64,000 nt of DNA, from the NCBI RefSeq assembly GCF_014451325.2, contig NZ_JACSCH020000004.1, positions 216,392-280,391 on the forward strand. Direction: 5' to 3'. The position numbers and the translations under genes are program-made. Below the pieces are notes generated by a model, which saw nothing but the letters and a program-made list of their open reading frames with translations, was not told the DNA's origin and searched no databases. The stretch is from Streptomyces sp. CB02980. Lineage in GTDB: Bacteria; Actinomycetota; Actinomycetes; Streptomycetales; Streptomycetaceae. Of this stretch, positions 26,083 through 34,549 are shown piece by piece; position 1 is the first letter of the stretch; each line of letters opens with the position of its first letter.

Positions 26083-26223
26083 GAGGTTCCTTCCGGAGCT
26101 ACGGGTCGCGGTCGTCTCCGATGGCCCTCTCTCCGAGCGTAGGAGCACACGCGGCTCGCCGCACACGCACCTGTGACGGCACCCACACGTCTCCGCGCGT
26201 GATCGTCTCGTAATATTGCGGCC

Positions 26224-27192
26224 ATGTCGTCGACCGAGCTGCCGGAAACCCGGACCGCCGCCGCGCCCTCCGCGTCGCGCCCCGCGCGCGCCGTACGGGT
26301 CGCCGACGGCGAGGAGCTCCGCTCCGTCTCGCTGCCAGGACTCACCCTCACCGTGCGTGCCCGGCCGGGCGTCGAGCCCGGTCTGCCGCCCGCGCTGTAC
26401 GTCCACGGCCTCGGGGGTTCCTCCCAGAACTGGTCCACCCTGATGCCGCTGCTCGCGGACCTCGTCGACGGCGAGGCGGTCGACCTGCCCGGCTTCGGCG
26501 ACTCGCCGCCGCCCGACGACGGCAACTACTCGGTCACCGGGCACGCGCGCGCCGTCATCCGGCTCCTCGACTCCACGGGTCGCGGACCGGTCCACCTCTT
26601 CGGCAACTCGCTGGGCGGCGCCGTCGCCACCCGCGTCGCCGCGGCGCGTCCCGACCTGGTCCGCACCCTCACCCTCGTCTCGCCGGCGCTGCCCGAGCTG
26701 CGCGCCCAGCGCACGGCATGGCCGACGGTGCTGCTCGCGGTGCCCGGCGTCGCCTCGGCCTTCGCGAAGCTCACCAAGGACTGGACGGCCGAGCAGCGCG
26801 TCCGCGGTGTCCTCTCGCTCTGTTACGGGGACCCCGGCCGGGTCACCGACGAGGGCCTGCGGCACGCCGTGGAGGAGATGGAGCGGCGTCTGGAGCTCCC
26901 TTACTTCTGGGACGCCATGGCCCGCTCCTCGCGCGGCATCGTCGACGCGTACACGCTCGGCGGCCAGCACGGACTGTGGCGGCAGGCCGAACGGGTTCTC
27001 GCACCGACGCTCCTCGTCTACGGTGGGCGCGACCAGCTCGTCTCGTACCGGATGGCCCGGAAGGCGGCCGCGGCCTTCCGCGGCTCACGCCTGCTGACCC
27101 TTCCCGAGGCGGGGCACGTGGCGATGATGGAGTACCCCGAGACGGTCGCGCAGGCCGCCCGGGACCTGATCGCCGATCACGGCGGGAGCTGA
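26224..27192 (+). CDS. Alpha/beta-fold hydrolase
   Basis: A 322-residue protein with the hydrolase order. YVHGLGGSSQNWSTLMPLL is the oxyanion loop, VHLFGNSLGGAVATRVAA the nucleophile elbow with GNSLGG, VYGGRDQLVSYR the acidic residue, and LPEAGHVAMMEYPE the catalytic His. The plan is like MhpC/haloperoxidase-type esterases. A TAATAT box ends 7 nt before the ATG, so the mRNA is probably leaderless. The DUF3152 gene begins 9 nt after its stop, so they form an operon. Confidence 0.87.
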   Translation: MSSTELPETRTAAAPSASRPARAVRVADGEELRSVSLPGLTLTVRARPGVEPGLPPALYVHGLGGSSQNWSTLMPLLADLVDGEAVDLPGFGDSPPPDDGNYSVTGHARAVIRLLDSTGRGPVHLFGNSLGGAVATRVAAARPDLVRTLTLVSPALPELRAQRTAWPTVLLAVPGVASAFAKLTKDWTAEQRVRGVLSLCYGDPGRVTDEGLRHAVEEMERRLELPYFWDAMARSSRGIVDAYTLGGQHGLWRQAERVLAPTLLVYGGRDQLVSYRMARKAAAAFRGSRLLTLPEAGHVAMMEYPETVAQAARDLIADHGGS

Positions 27193-27200
27193 TCCGGGGC

Positions 27201-28634
27201 GTGGGACGACATAGTCGCAAGGGCTCCGCGCCCTCGGTGGCCGACACCGGACAACAGGCGGCGGCCCCACAGGCTCCGCCGGCGGCCGGAGCACCGGGCA
27301 CGCAGGCGGGCCGCCCGCCGCAGGGCGGCACCGGACGCCGCCGCAGGACCGCGGGCGGCGGAGGCCAGGACCCGGCGGGGACCCCGGCCCATGGCACCCC
27401 GATGTACGGGACCCCCGGGTATGGGACCCCCGCGCACGGGACCCCCGGGTACGGGACCCCGGCGCACGGCGCTCCGGCGTACGGGACCCCCGCGCACGGG
27501 ACTCCCATGTACGGGACCCCCGCGCACGGCACTCCCGCATACGGCGGTCCCGGTTACGGCGGCGGGGCCTACGACACCGGGGCGCACGCGGCCCTCGGGA
27601 CCCCCGCGCACGGTGTCCCCGTCTACGGGAGCTCCGTACGGGGCGGACATCCGCAGCACGAGGAGGGCTCCGCGCCCCGGCCGTACGCCCCCCGGCACGG
27701 CAACCCCCGTACCGAGGAGACCGAACAGGCCGCTCCCCAGGCGCCGTTCATCCCCGGCCCCCGCCGCGAGACCCTCCCCGAGGCCGAAGAGCCGACCGGC
27801 AGGGGCGGCCTCGGCCGCACCCTCACCGGCGTCGCGGCCGCCGCCGTCGCCACCGTCCTCGCCGTCGTGGTCACCGGACAGGTCGCCGACCAGGACGAGG
27901 CCCCGGGTGCGGCCCGTGCCGCCGGACAGCCGGACGAGCGGGCATCGGACGACACCTCCGCCTCCCGTTCCGACGAGCGGGCCGCCCCGTCGAGCCCGGC
28001 CGCGTCCGCCCCGGCCACCCCGCCGCCTCCGCCGACGTACGAGCAGCTGATCGCCCGCCAGTACCCGATCGACCCCAAGCTCAAGGGCTCCGGGGGGTTC
28101 AAGGCCGTGCCCGGCTTCCAGAAGGCCCCCGGCAAGGGGAATCTGGTCCGCTACCGGATCGACGTCGAGGAGGGCCTCGGCCTCGATCAGAACCTCTTCG
28201 CCACAGCCGTGTTCAAGACCCTCAACGACCGCCGCAGTTGGGCCGGGAACGGCGAGATGACCTTCGAGCGCATTTCCAGCGGGGAGCCCCAGTTCGTCAT
28301 CACGCTCGCCAGCCCCGGCACCACCGGCGTCTGGTGCGAGAAGTCCGGGCTCGACACCCTGGCCGAAAACGTGTCCTGCGACTCGGCGCAGACGGACCGC
28401 GTGATGATCAACGCGTACCGCTGGGCGCAGGGCTCGGAGACCTTCGGCCCCAAGGCGATGTTCGCGTATCGCCAGATGCTCATCAATCACGAGGTCGGAC
28501 ACCGGCTCGGGCACGGCCATGTGAACTGCGCCACTCCCGGCGCCCTCGCCCCCGTGATGCAGCAGCAGACGAAGTCCCTGAACATCGACGGAATCAAGTG
28601 CCGTCCCAACCCCTGGGTGCACCCCGGGAGTTGA
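27201..28634 (+). CDS. DUF3152 protein: membrane-anchored, metzincin-like putative protease
   Basis: A 477-residue protein. Residues 1-60 are basic and disordered, residues 60-114 are eleven pentapeptide repeats (G-T-P-x-H/Y), and one membrane helix (TLTGVAAAAVATVLAVVVTG, about residue 210) follows. The extracytoplasmic C-terminal domain is DUF3152 and carries HEVGHRLGHGH, which fits the zinc-binding HExxHxxGxxH of metzincin proteases, then a Met (PVMQQQ). A secreted-side peptidase or a relative is likely, though activity is unproven. The GTG at 27201 follows a weak GGGGC site and continues the hydrolase operon. Confidence 0.82.
   Translation: MGRHSRKGSAPSVADTGQQAAAPQAPPAAGAPGTQAGRPPQGGTGRRRRTAGGGGQDPAGTPAHGTPMYGTPGYGTPAHGTPGYGTPAHGAPAYGTPAHGTPMYGTPAHGTPAYGGPGYGGGAYDTGAHAALGTPAHGVPVYGSSVRGGHPQHEEGSAPRPYAPRHGNPRTEETEQAAPQAPFIPGPRRETLPEAEEPTGRGGLGRTLTGVAAAAVATVLAVVVTGQVADQDEAPGAARAAGQPDERASDDTSASRSDERAAPSSPAASAPATPPPPPTYEQLIARQYPIDPKLKGSGGFKAVPGFQKAPGKGNLVRYRIDVEEGLGLDQNLFATAVFKTLNDRRSWAGNGEMTFERISSGEPQFVITLASPGTTGVWCEKSGLDTLAENVSCDSAQTDRVMINAYRWAQGSETFGPKAMFAYRQMLINHEVGHRLGHGHVNCATPGALAPVMQQQTKSLNIDGIKCRPNPWVHPGS
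27378..27542 (+). repeat. Pentapeptide-coding tandem repeat in the DUF3152 gene
   Basis: Eleven in-frame 15-nt units encode G-[TA]-P-x-[HY]. Near-identical copies such as GGGACCCCCGCGCACGG occur several times, so the array could expand or contract. Confidence 0.9.
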
Positions 28635-28698
28635 GATCCGCCTCGGTCCTTCGATGATCACATTCTGAGACGGGCGTCTCGGGAATTGTCGAACCGCG

Positions 28699-28727
28699 TT
28701 GACATCGTTCGCGCGTTCGTTCATATT
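28699..28727 (+). promoter_or_regulatory. Vegetative promoter of the peptide-transporter operon
   Basis: A perfect -35 box TTGACA (28699-28704), a 17-nt spacer and CATATT (28722-28727) form the best sigma-HrdB-type promoter in the window. The -10 box ends 7 nt before the ATG at 28735, so transcription should start at or next to that codon. Confidence 0.75.
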
Positions 28728-28734
28728 TCTCGGC

Positions 28735-28830
28735 ATGTCGCACCGTCACGTCGTCTCCGATCGCGCCGCCTTCGAGCTGGCGCTCATCGGCGTGGCCGGA
28801 CATTCCGTCGCCGACATTCTCTGTAGCTGA
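28735..28830 (+). CDS. Leader peptide, 31 residues, ending in Cys-Ser
   Basis: A 31-codon ORF beginning MSHRHVVSDRAAFELA and ending HSVADILCS. It is too short for most gene finders. Its ATG coincides with the predicted transcription start, so it is read from a leaderless mRNA. The only Cys is the penultimate residue. It is followed within 54 nt by an intrinsic terminator and within 199 nt by a peptide-binding protein gene. Streptomyces and mycobacteria use short Cys-ending leader peptides to control sulfur and transporter operons; this peptide has that architecture but not the usual R-x-H-V-D-L motif. Confidence 0.6.
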   Translation: MSHRHVVSDRAAFELALIGVAGHSVADILCS

Positions 28831-28927
28831 CGCCTGCCCGAGCGCCCGTCGGCCTTGCCATTTCCCGCATTGCCGACGGCTTTCCGCGCCCGGGTGTTCT
28901 CTCCCCGCAGGCGCGGCTTTTCTTTCT
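28831..28927 (+). terminator. Candidate transcription attenuator of the peptide-transporter operon
   Basis: Terminator: arm 28884-28894 pairs with 28904-28907 plus 28910-28916 (two-base bulge, 9-nt loop), followed by C-TTTT-C-TTT. Competing structure: CGCCTGC (28831-28837), immediately after the leader stop codon, can pair perfectly with GCAGGCG (28907-28913), which removes the 3' arm of the terminator. A third, compatible 8-bp stem is 28846-28853 with 28872-28879. The terminator is convincing; the switch is inferred. Confidence 0.65.
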
Positions 28928-29028
28928 GATTCCCTGTGCTCGGTCACTCCCTTCGGATGCCGCCGCTCGCCGCTGCCTGCGTGGAATTCCCCTTCCCGTA
29001 CCCGCAGTTCTCCGAGAGGTTTTCTCCG

Positions 29029-30759
29029 ATGCGTCAATCGTCCGTCGTTTCGCGCCGCGTGGCAGCGACCGCCGTCAGTCTCGTCCTGACCCTGGGCGTC
29101 GCCGCCTGCGCGGGACCCGAGGACACCGGCGCCAAGGGCGGCACCTCCGGCAAGGCCGCGGGCGCCCCGCAGAAGGGCGGCACGCTCACCGTCCTCAACA
29201 GCGAGGCCCAGACCGACTTCGACCCCGCCCGCCTCTACACCTCCGGCGGCGGCAACGTCCCCTCCCTCGTCTTCCGTACGCTCACCACCCGCAACCGCGA
29301 GGCGGGCGCCGCCGGCACCCAGGTCGTCCCCGACCTCGCCACCGACACCGGCCGCCCCAACAAGGACGCCACGGAGTGGACGTACACGCTGAAGGAGGGC
29401 CTGAAGTTCGAGGACGGCACGCCCATCACCAGCGCCGACATCAAGTACGGCATCGAGCGCTCCTTCGCCGCCGAACTCTCCGGCGGAGCCCCGTACCTGC
29501 GCGACTGGCTCGTCGGCGGCGACACGTACCAGGGCCCCTACAAGGACAAGAAGGGTCTCGCGTCCATCGTCACTCCCGACGCGCGGACCATCGTCTTCCA
29601 GCTGAAGAAGCCCGAGGGCGAGTTCCCCTTCGTCGCCACCCAGACCCAGTTCGCCCCGGTCCCGAAGGCCAAGGACACCGGTGCGAAGTACGAGGAGCAC
29701 CCCGTCTCCTCCGGCCCGTACAAGGTCGTCGAGAACGACAACGACGGCGAGCGCCTCACCCTGGAGCGCAACGAGCACTGGGACCCCAAGACCGACGAGG
29801 AGCGCAAGGCCTACCCGGACAGGATCGACGTCCGGTCCGGTCTCGACGAGGCCGTGATCAACCAGCGCCTCGCCACCTCCACCGGCGCCGACGCCTCCGC
29901 GATCACCACCGACACCAACCTCGGCCCGGCCGAGCTCGCCCAGGTGGGCTCCGACAAGGCCCTCGCCGCCCGCGTCGGCACCGGCCACTTCGGCTACACC
30001 AACTACATCGCCTTCAATCCCAAGGTGAAGCCCTTCGACAACCCGAAGGTGCGCCAGGCGATCTCGTACGCGATCAACCGCACCAGCGTCGTCAACGCGG
30101 CCGGCGGCTCCGCGCTCGCCGAGCCCGCCACCACCTTCCTGCCCGAGCAGAAGTCCTTCGGCTTCACGCCGTACGACCACTTCCCGGCCGGGAAGACCGG
30201 TGACCCGGAGAAGGCCAAGGCCGTCCTGAAGGAGGCCGGATACCCGAACGGGCTCACCGTCACCCTGCTCCACTCCACCGCCCAGAACCGCACCACCAGC
30301 CCCGAGATCGCCACCGCCGTCCAGGAGGCGCTCGGCAAGGCCGGCATCACCGTCAAGCTCGACGGCCAGCAGCCCAACTCCTTCAACGAGAAGCGCTGGA
30401 GCGTCAAGGACGCGCCCGGCTTCTTCCTCTCCCGCTGGGGTGCCGACTGGCCGGCCGGCGGCCCGTTCCTCGCGCCGATCTTCGACGGACGCCAGATCGT
30501 CACCAACGGCTCGAACTACAACCACGCGCAGCTGAACGACCCGGCGGTCAACAAGGAGATCGACGAGATCAACAAGCTGACCGACCTCAAGGCCGCCGCC
30601 GCCCGCTGGGGAGCCCTCGACAGGAAGATCGGCGAGCAGGCGCTCGACGTGCCGCTCTTCCACCCCGTCTACAAGCGGCTCGTCGGCAAGAACGTCAAGA
30701 ACGTCGTCATCAGCGACTGGACCGGCGTCCTCGACATCTCGCAGGTCTCGGTCAAGTGA
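29029..30759 (+). CDS. Family-5 (peptide/nickel-type) ABC transporter substrate-binding lipoprotein
   Basis: A 576-residue lipoprotein with signal peptide and lipobox GVAAC (Cys27). KGGTLTVLNSEAQTDFDPA begins the mature protein, and WTYTLKEGLKFEDGTPITSA is the family-5 signature segment; SYAINRTSVV and PVSSGPYKVV are further family landmarks. It should capture oligopeptides, or a related compound such as glutathione, and deliver them to the permease pair. The ATG at 29029 follows GAGAGG. The three downstream genes overlap one another, making one operon. The leader peptide suggests control by amino-acid supply. Confidence 0.9.
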   Translation: MRQSSVVSRRVAATAVSLVLTLGVAACAGPEDTGAKGGTSGKAAGAPQKGGTLTVLNSEAQTDFDPARLYTSGGGNVPSLVFRTLTTRNREAGAAGTQVVPDLATDTGRPNKDATEWTYTLKEGLKFEDGTPITSADIKYGIERSFAAELSGGAPYLRDWLVGGDTYQGPYKDKKGLASIVTPDARTIVFQLKKPEGEFPFVATQTQFAPVPKAKDTGAKYEEHPVSSGPYKVVENDNDGERLTLERNEHWDPKTDEERKAYPDRIDVRSGLDEAVINQRLATSTGADASAITTDTNLGPAELAQVGSDKALAARVGTGHFGYTNYIAFNPKVKPFDNPKVRQAISYAINRTSVVNAAGGSALAEPATTFLPEQKSFGFTPYDHFPAGKTGDPEKAKAVLKEAGYPNGLTVTLLHSTAQNRTTSPEIATAVQEALGKAGITVKLDGQQPNSFNEKRWSVKDAPGFFLSRWGADWPAGGPFLAPIFDGRQIVTNGSNYNHAQLNDPAVNKEIDEINKLTDLKAAAARWGALDRKIGEQALDVPLFHPVYKRLVGKNVKNVVISDWTGVLDISQVSVK

Positions 30760-31730
30760 CCGCTCCGACCGACACGACGGCGCCCGTGGCGGGCCTCCCC
30801 GCCACGGGCGCCGCCCGGCAGGTGTGGCGACGGCTCCGCACCCGCCCCGCCGCCCTCGTCTCCGCCGCCGTCCTCCTCCTGCTCGTCCTCCTCGCCCTCG
30901 GCGCACCGCTGCTCGCCGCCCTGGAGGGCCAGGACGCGAACGCGTACCACGACGACCTCGTCGACTCGGCCCGCGGCGGCGTCCCGTACGGCGCCTTCGG
31001 CGGCGCGAGCGCCGACCACTGGCTCGGCGTCGAACCCGGCACCGGCCGCGACCTGTTCGTCCGCCTCCTCTACGGCGCCCGGATCTCCCTGCTCGTCGCC
31101 GTCGGCGCCACCGCCGTCCAGATCCTCATCGGCGTCCTCGTCGGCCTCGCCGCCGGCCTCGGCAACCGCTGGGTCGACGGCGTCCTCGGCCGGGTCACCG
31201 ACGTCCTCGTCGCCCTCCCGATGCTGGTCCTCGCCGTCGCCCTCACCGCCGTCGTCCCGCGCGGCTTCCCCCGGCCCCTGCTGCTGATCCTCGTCATCGG
31301 CTTCCTCGGCTGGGCCGGGACCTCCCGGATCGTGCGCGCCCAGACCCTCACCCTCAGAAGCCTCGACTTCGTCGCGGCCTCCCGGCTCGCGGGCTCCGGG
31401 CCGTGGCGGACCGCCCGCCGCGAGCTGCTGCCCTCCCTCGCCGCGCCCGTCATCACCTACGCGGCGATCCTCGTCCCCACCAACATCGTCGTCGAGGCGT
31501 CCCTGTCGTTCCTCGGCGTGGGCGTCACCCCGCCCACCCCGTCCTGGGGACAGATGCTGTCGACCGCGCAGACCTGGTTCCGCGCCGACCCCGCGTACGT
31601 CCTGCTGCCCGCCGGACTGCTCTTCGTCACCGTGCTCGCCTTCACCGTCCTCGGTGACGCGGTCCGCTCGGCCCTCGACCCGCGCGAGGCGAGCCGGCTG
31701 CGCGTCGGCACCCGCAAGGAGGCCTCCTGA
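30756..31730 (+). CDS. Peptide ABC transporter permease, DppC-like
   Basis: A 324-residue permease starting at a GTG that overlaps the binding-protein stop. One N-terminal helix precedes a periplasmic stretch with HWLGVEPGTGRDLFVRLLYG, the motif that marks DppC/OppC subunits. The five-helix permease core holds the EAA loop (EASLSFLGVGVTPPTPSWG follows it). It pairs with the DppB-like permease next to it. Its order, C before B, is reversed from the usual B-C. Confidence 0.9.
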   Translation: MTAPTDTTAPVAGLPATGAARQVWRRLRTRPAALVSAAVLLLLVLLALGAPLLAALEGQDANAYHDDLVDSARGGVPYGAFGGASADHWLGVEPGTGRDLFVRLLYGARISLLVAVGATAVQILIGVLVGLAAGLGNRWVDGVLGRVTDVLVALPMLVLAVALTAVVPRGFPRPLLLILVIGFLGWAGTSRIVRAQTLTLRSLDFVAASRLAGSGPWRTARRELLPSLAAPVITYAAILVPTNIVVEASLSFLGVGVTPPTPSWGQMLSTAQTWFRADPAYVLLPAGLLFVTVLAFTVLGDAVRSALDPREASRLRVGTRKEAS

Positions 31731-32719
31731 TGACCCGCTTCGTCCTCAAGCGGCTCGCCGGCGCCGTGCTCGTCCTGCTGGCCCTCTCGGTCCTCGTGTA
31801 CTCGCTCTTCTACCTGGCGCCCGGCGACCCCGCGCGGCTCGCCTGCGGCGAGCGCTGCAACCCGCAGCAGATCGCCCAGGTCCGCGAGCAACTCGGCCTG
31901 AACGACAGCATGTTCGTCCAGTACCTGCACTTCCTCCAGGGCGTCTTCGTCGGCCGCGACTACTCCACCGGCGTCTCCCTCGTGCACTGCGACGCGCCCT
32001 GCCTCGGGCTCTCCTACCAGAGCGACCGGCAGGTCACCCAGCTCGTCCTGGAACGGCTCCCCGCCACCGCCTCCCTCGTCGTCGGCGCGCTGGTCGTCTG
32101 GCTCGTCGTCGGCGTCGGCACCGGACTGCTCTCCGCGCTCCGCCGGGGCGGCCCCACCGAGCGGATCCTGACCCTGCTCACCCTCGCCGGGAGCGGCACC
32201 CCCGTCTTCATCCTCGGACTGCTGCTCCTCATGGCCGTCTGCGCCTACCTCCAGTGGCTGCCCTTCCCCAGCTACGTGCCGTTCGGCGAGAACCCCGAGC
32301 AGTGGGGCTGGAACCTGCTCCTTCCCTGGCTCACCCTCGGCCTCTTCGAATCCGCCAAGTACGCCCGACTCACCCGGAGCGCCACCCTGGAGACGCTCGC
32401 CGAGGACCACATCCGCACCTTCCGCGCCTACGGGGTGGGGGAACGGTCCGTCGTCACCCGCCACGCGCTGCGCGGCGCCGTCCCGCCGGTCATCGCGATC
32501 AGCGCCGTCGACCTCGGCTCGATGTTCGGCGGGGCCGTCCTCACCGAGTCCCTCTTCGGCATCCCCGGGCTCGGCAAGACCCTCATCGACGGGGTGAAGG
32601 CGATCGACCTGCCCGTGGTGGTGGGCGTGGTCATGGTGACGGGCACGTTCGTCGTCCTCGCCAACGTCCTCGCCGACCTGCTGTACGCGGCCGCCGACCG
32701 AAGGGTGGTCCTGACGTGA
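31730..32719 (+). CDS. Peptide ABC transporter permease, DppB-like
   Basis: A 329-residue permease that starts with the typical DppB helix (FVLKRLAGAVLVLLALSVLV) and has DPARLACGERCNPQQIAQVR and LGLNDSMFVQYLHFL in the first external region. The EAA loop region reads FRAYGVGERSVVTRHALRGA. The start overlaps the upstream stop by one base (TGATG). Four Cys residues in the external loop (ACGERC, HCDAPC) are more than typical and may form disulfides. Confidence 0.9.
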   Translation: MTRFVLKRLAGAVLVLLALSVLVYSLFYLAPGDPARLACGERCNPQQIAQVREQLGLNDSMFVQYLHFLQGVFVGRDYSTGVSLVHCDAPCLGLSYQSDRQVTQLVLERLPATASLVVGALVVWLVVGVGTGLLSALRRGGPTERILTLLTLAGSGTPVFILGLLLLMAVCAYLQWLPFPSYVPFGENPEQWGWNLLLPWLTLGLFESAKYARLTRSATLETLAEDHIRTFRAYGVGERSVVTRHALRGAVPPVIAISAVDLGSMFGGAVLTESLFGIPGLGKTLIDGVKAIDLPVVVGVVMVTGTFVVLANVLADLLYAAADRRVVLT

Positions 32720-34359
32720 CCCCGATCGTCGAAGTAACGGACCTCACCGTCGAGTTCGCCCGGTCCGGCGGTCCCGTCCGGGCCGTCGACGGCCTCTCCC
32801 TCACCCTCGACGAGGGCCGGGCCCTCGCCCTCGTCGGCGAGTCCGGCAGCGGCAAGTCCACCGTCGCCGGCGCCCTCCTCGGCCTCCACCGGGGGACGGG
32901 GGCGCGGGTCGGCGGGGCCGTGCGGGTCGGCGGCATCGACGTCGGTACGGCGGGCCCCGACGAGCTGCGGCGGCTGCGCGGCGGAGTCGCCGCCATGGTC
33001 TTCCAGGACCCGCTGTCCGCCCTCGACCCCTACTACGCCGTCGGCGACCAGATCGCCGAGGTGTACCGCGTCCACGCCGGAGGCTCGCGGCGGGCCGCCC
33101 GCGCCCGCGCCGTCGAGGTCCTCGACCGGGTCGGCATCCCCGACGCGGCCCGCCGCTCCCGCTCCCGTCCGCACGAGTTCAGCGGCGGCATGCGACAGCG
33201 CGCCCTGATCGCGATGGCCCTCGCCTGCGAGCCCCGGCTCATCGTCGCCGACGAACCGACCACCGCCCTCGACGTCACCGTGCAGGCCCAGATCCTCGAC
33301 CTGCTGCACGAGCTGCGGCGTGAGACGGGCACGGCGCTGCTGCTCGTCACCCATGACGTGGGCGTCGCCGCCGAGAGCGTCGACGAGGTGCTCGTCATGC
33401 AGGACGGCCGGGAGGTCGAACGCGGACCCGTGGGCGGGGTGTTGGGAGCGCCGGCGGAGCCGTACACGAGGAGGCTGCTCGCCGCCGTGCCCCGGCTCGA
33501 CGGGCCGGTGCGCGAGCCCCTGGAGAAGGGGCAGCCGCTTCTCGAAGTCCGCGACCTGCGGCGTGTGTTCGGGCGGGGACCGAAGGCGGTGACCGCCGTC
33601 GAAGGTGCCTCGCTCACCCTCCACGCGGGCGAAACCCTCGGCGTCGTCGGGGAGTCCGGCAGCGGCAAGACCACCCTCGGCCGCATGCTGGTGCGGCTCC
33701 TCGACCCGACCGGCGGCCAACTCCGCTACGGAGGAAGGGAGATCGGGGCCCTGCCGGAGAAGGAACTGCGCCCGTACCGCCGCGAACTCCAGATGGTCTT
33801 CCAGGACCCGGTCGCCTCGCTCAACCCGCGCCGCTCCGTCGGCGAGTCGATCGCCGACCCGCTGCGGGTGGCGGGGGAGCGGGACGAGACCCGGATACGG
33901 GGCCGGGTGCGGGAGCTGCTCGACCGGGTCGGGCTCGACCCCGACCGGTACGAGGCCTACCCGCACGAGTTCAGCGGCGGGCAGCGCCAGCGGGTCGGCA
34001 TCGCCCGCGCGCTCGCCGCCGAACCCCGGATCGTCGTCTGCGACGAACCCGTCTCCGCCCTCGACGTCACCACCCAGGCCCAGGTGACCGCGCTGCTCGC
34101 CGAACTCCAGGCCGAACTCGGCCTCGGGCTCGTCTTCATCGCCCACGACCTCGCCGTCGTCCGGCAGGTCAGCGACCGGGTCGCCGTCATGCGCGGGGGC
34201 CGGATCGTCGAGCAGGGCACGGTCGCCGAGGTGTACGGCGCGCCCCGGGACCCGTACACCCGGCAGCTGCTCGCCGCCGTCCCGTCCCTCGACCCGGTCC
34301 GTGCGACGGAACGCCGGGAACTGCGCCGCGAAGGACGCCAGGAACTGGCCGTTGCCTGA
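32716..34359 (+). CDS. Fused DppD-DppF-type ABC transporter ATPase
   Basis: A 547-residue protein with two complete ABC domains in one chain. Walker [10 protein letters not shown] (about residue 47) and GESGSGKTT (about 312); signatures EFSGGMRQR and EFSGGQRQR; Walker [13 protein letters not shown] and [12 protein letters not shown]. In most bacteria these are two genes. The fusion guarantees a heterodimer-like ATPase for the two permeases. Each half ends with the Opp-type tail ([20 protein letters not shown]). The GTG overlaps the permease stop. It is the last gene of the operon. Confidence 0.92.
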   Translation: MTPIVEVTDLTVEFARSGGPVRAVDGLSLTLDEGRALALVGESGSGKSTVAGALLGLHRGTGARVGGAVRVGGIDVGTAGPDELRRLRGGVAAMVFQDPLSALDPYYAVGDQIAEVYRVHAGGSRRAARARAVEVLDRVGIPDAARRSRSRPHEFSGGMRQRALIAMALACEPRLIVADEPTTALDVTVQAQILDLLHELRRETGTALLLVTHDVGVAAESVDEVLVMQDGREVERGPVGGVLGAPAEPYTRRLLAAVPRLDGPVREPLEKGQPLLEVRDLRRVFGRGPKAVTAVEGASLTLHAGETLGVVGESGSGKTTLGRMLVRLLDPTGGQLRYGGREIGALPEKELRPYRRELQMVFQDPVASLNPRRSVGESIADPLRVAGERDETRIRGRVRELLDRVGLDPDRYEAYPHEFSGGQRQRVGIARALAAEPRIVVCDEPVSALDVTTQAQVTALLAELQAELGLGLVFIAHDLAVVRQVSDRVAVMRGGRIVEQGTVAEVYGAPRDPYTRQLLAAVPSLDPVRATERRELRREGRQELAVA

Positions 34360-34435
34360 CCCTCCGTGACCGCTCTGGCGCGTACCGCGACAGAACGCTA
34401 CCGGGGTGGGAAAGTTACGTGCATTCACCCCTTCT

Positions 34436-34469
34436 GGTGGTGCGACGGACAACCGTCCGTCGCACCACC
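34436..34469. terminator. Perfect 15-bp hairpin after the transporter operon
   Basis: Arms 34436-34450 and 34455-34469 with loop AACC lie 77 nt past the last transporter gene and 80 nt before the glycosyltransferase. There is no T-run, so it may be a terminator or an operator; the region around it (34390-34435) is less GC-rich. Confidence 0.6.
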
Positions 34470-34549
34470 GGTATCTCCGCTTACGTTCTTCCCGCTGCGA
34501 GTCGCCGGACCAACGGTGGCCGACGTCAAGGGAGATCGGGGGTGCGCTC

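Noticed and set aside
28681..28723. GGGAAT upstream of the leader peptide as a sigma-R promoter.
   Set aside because: The nearest GTT is 20 nt away, outside the 18-19 nt spacing, and a much better vegetative promoter overlaps.
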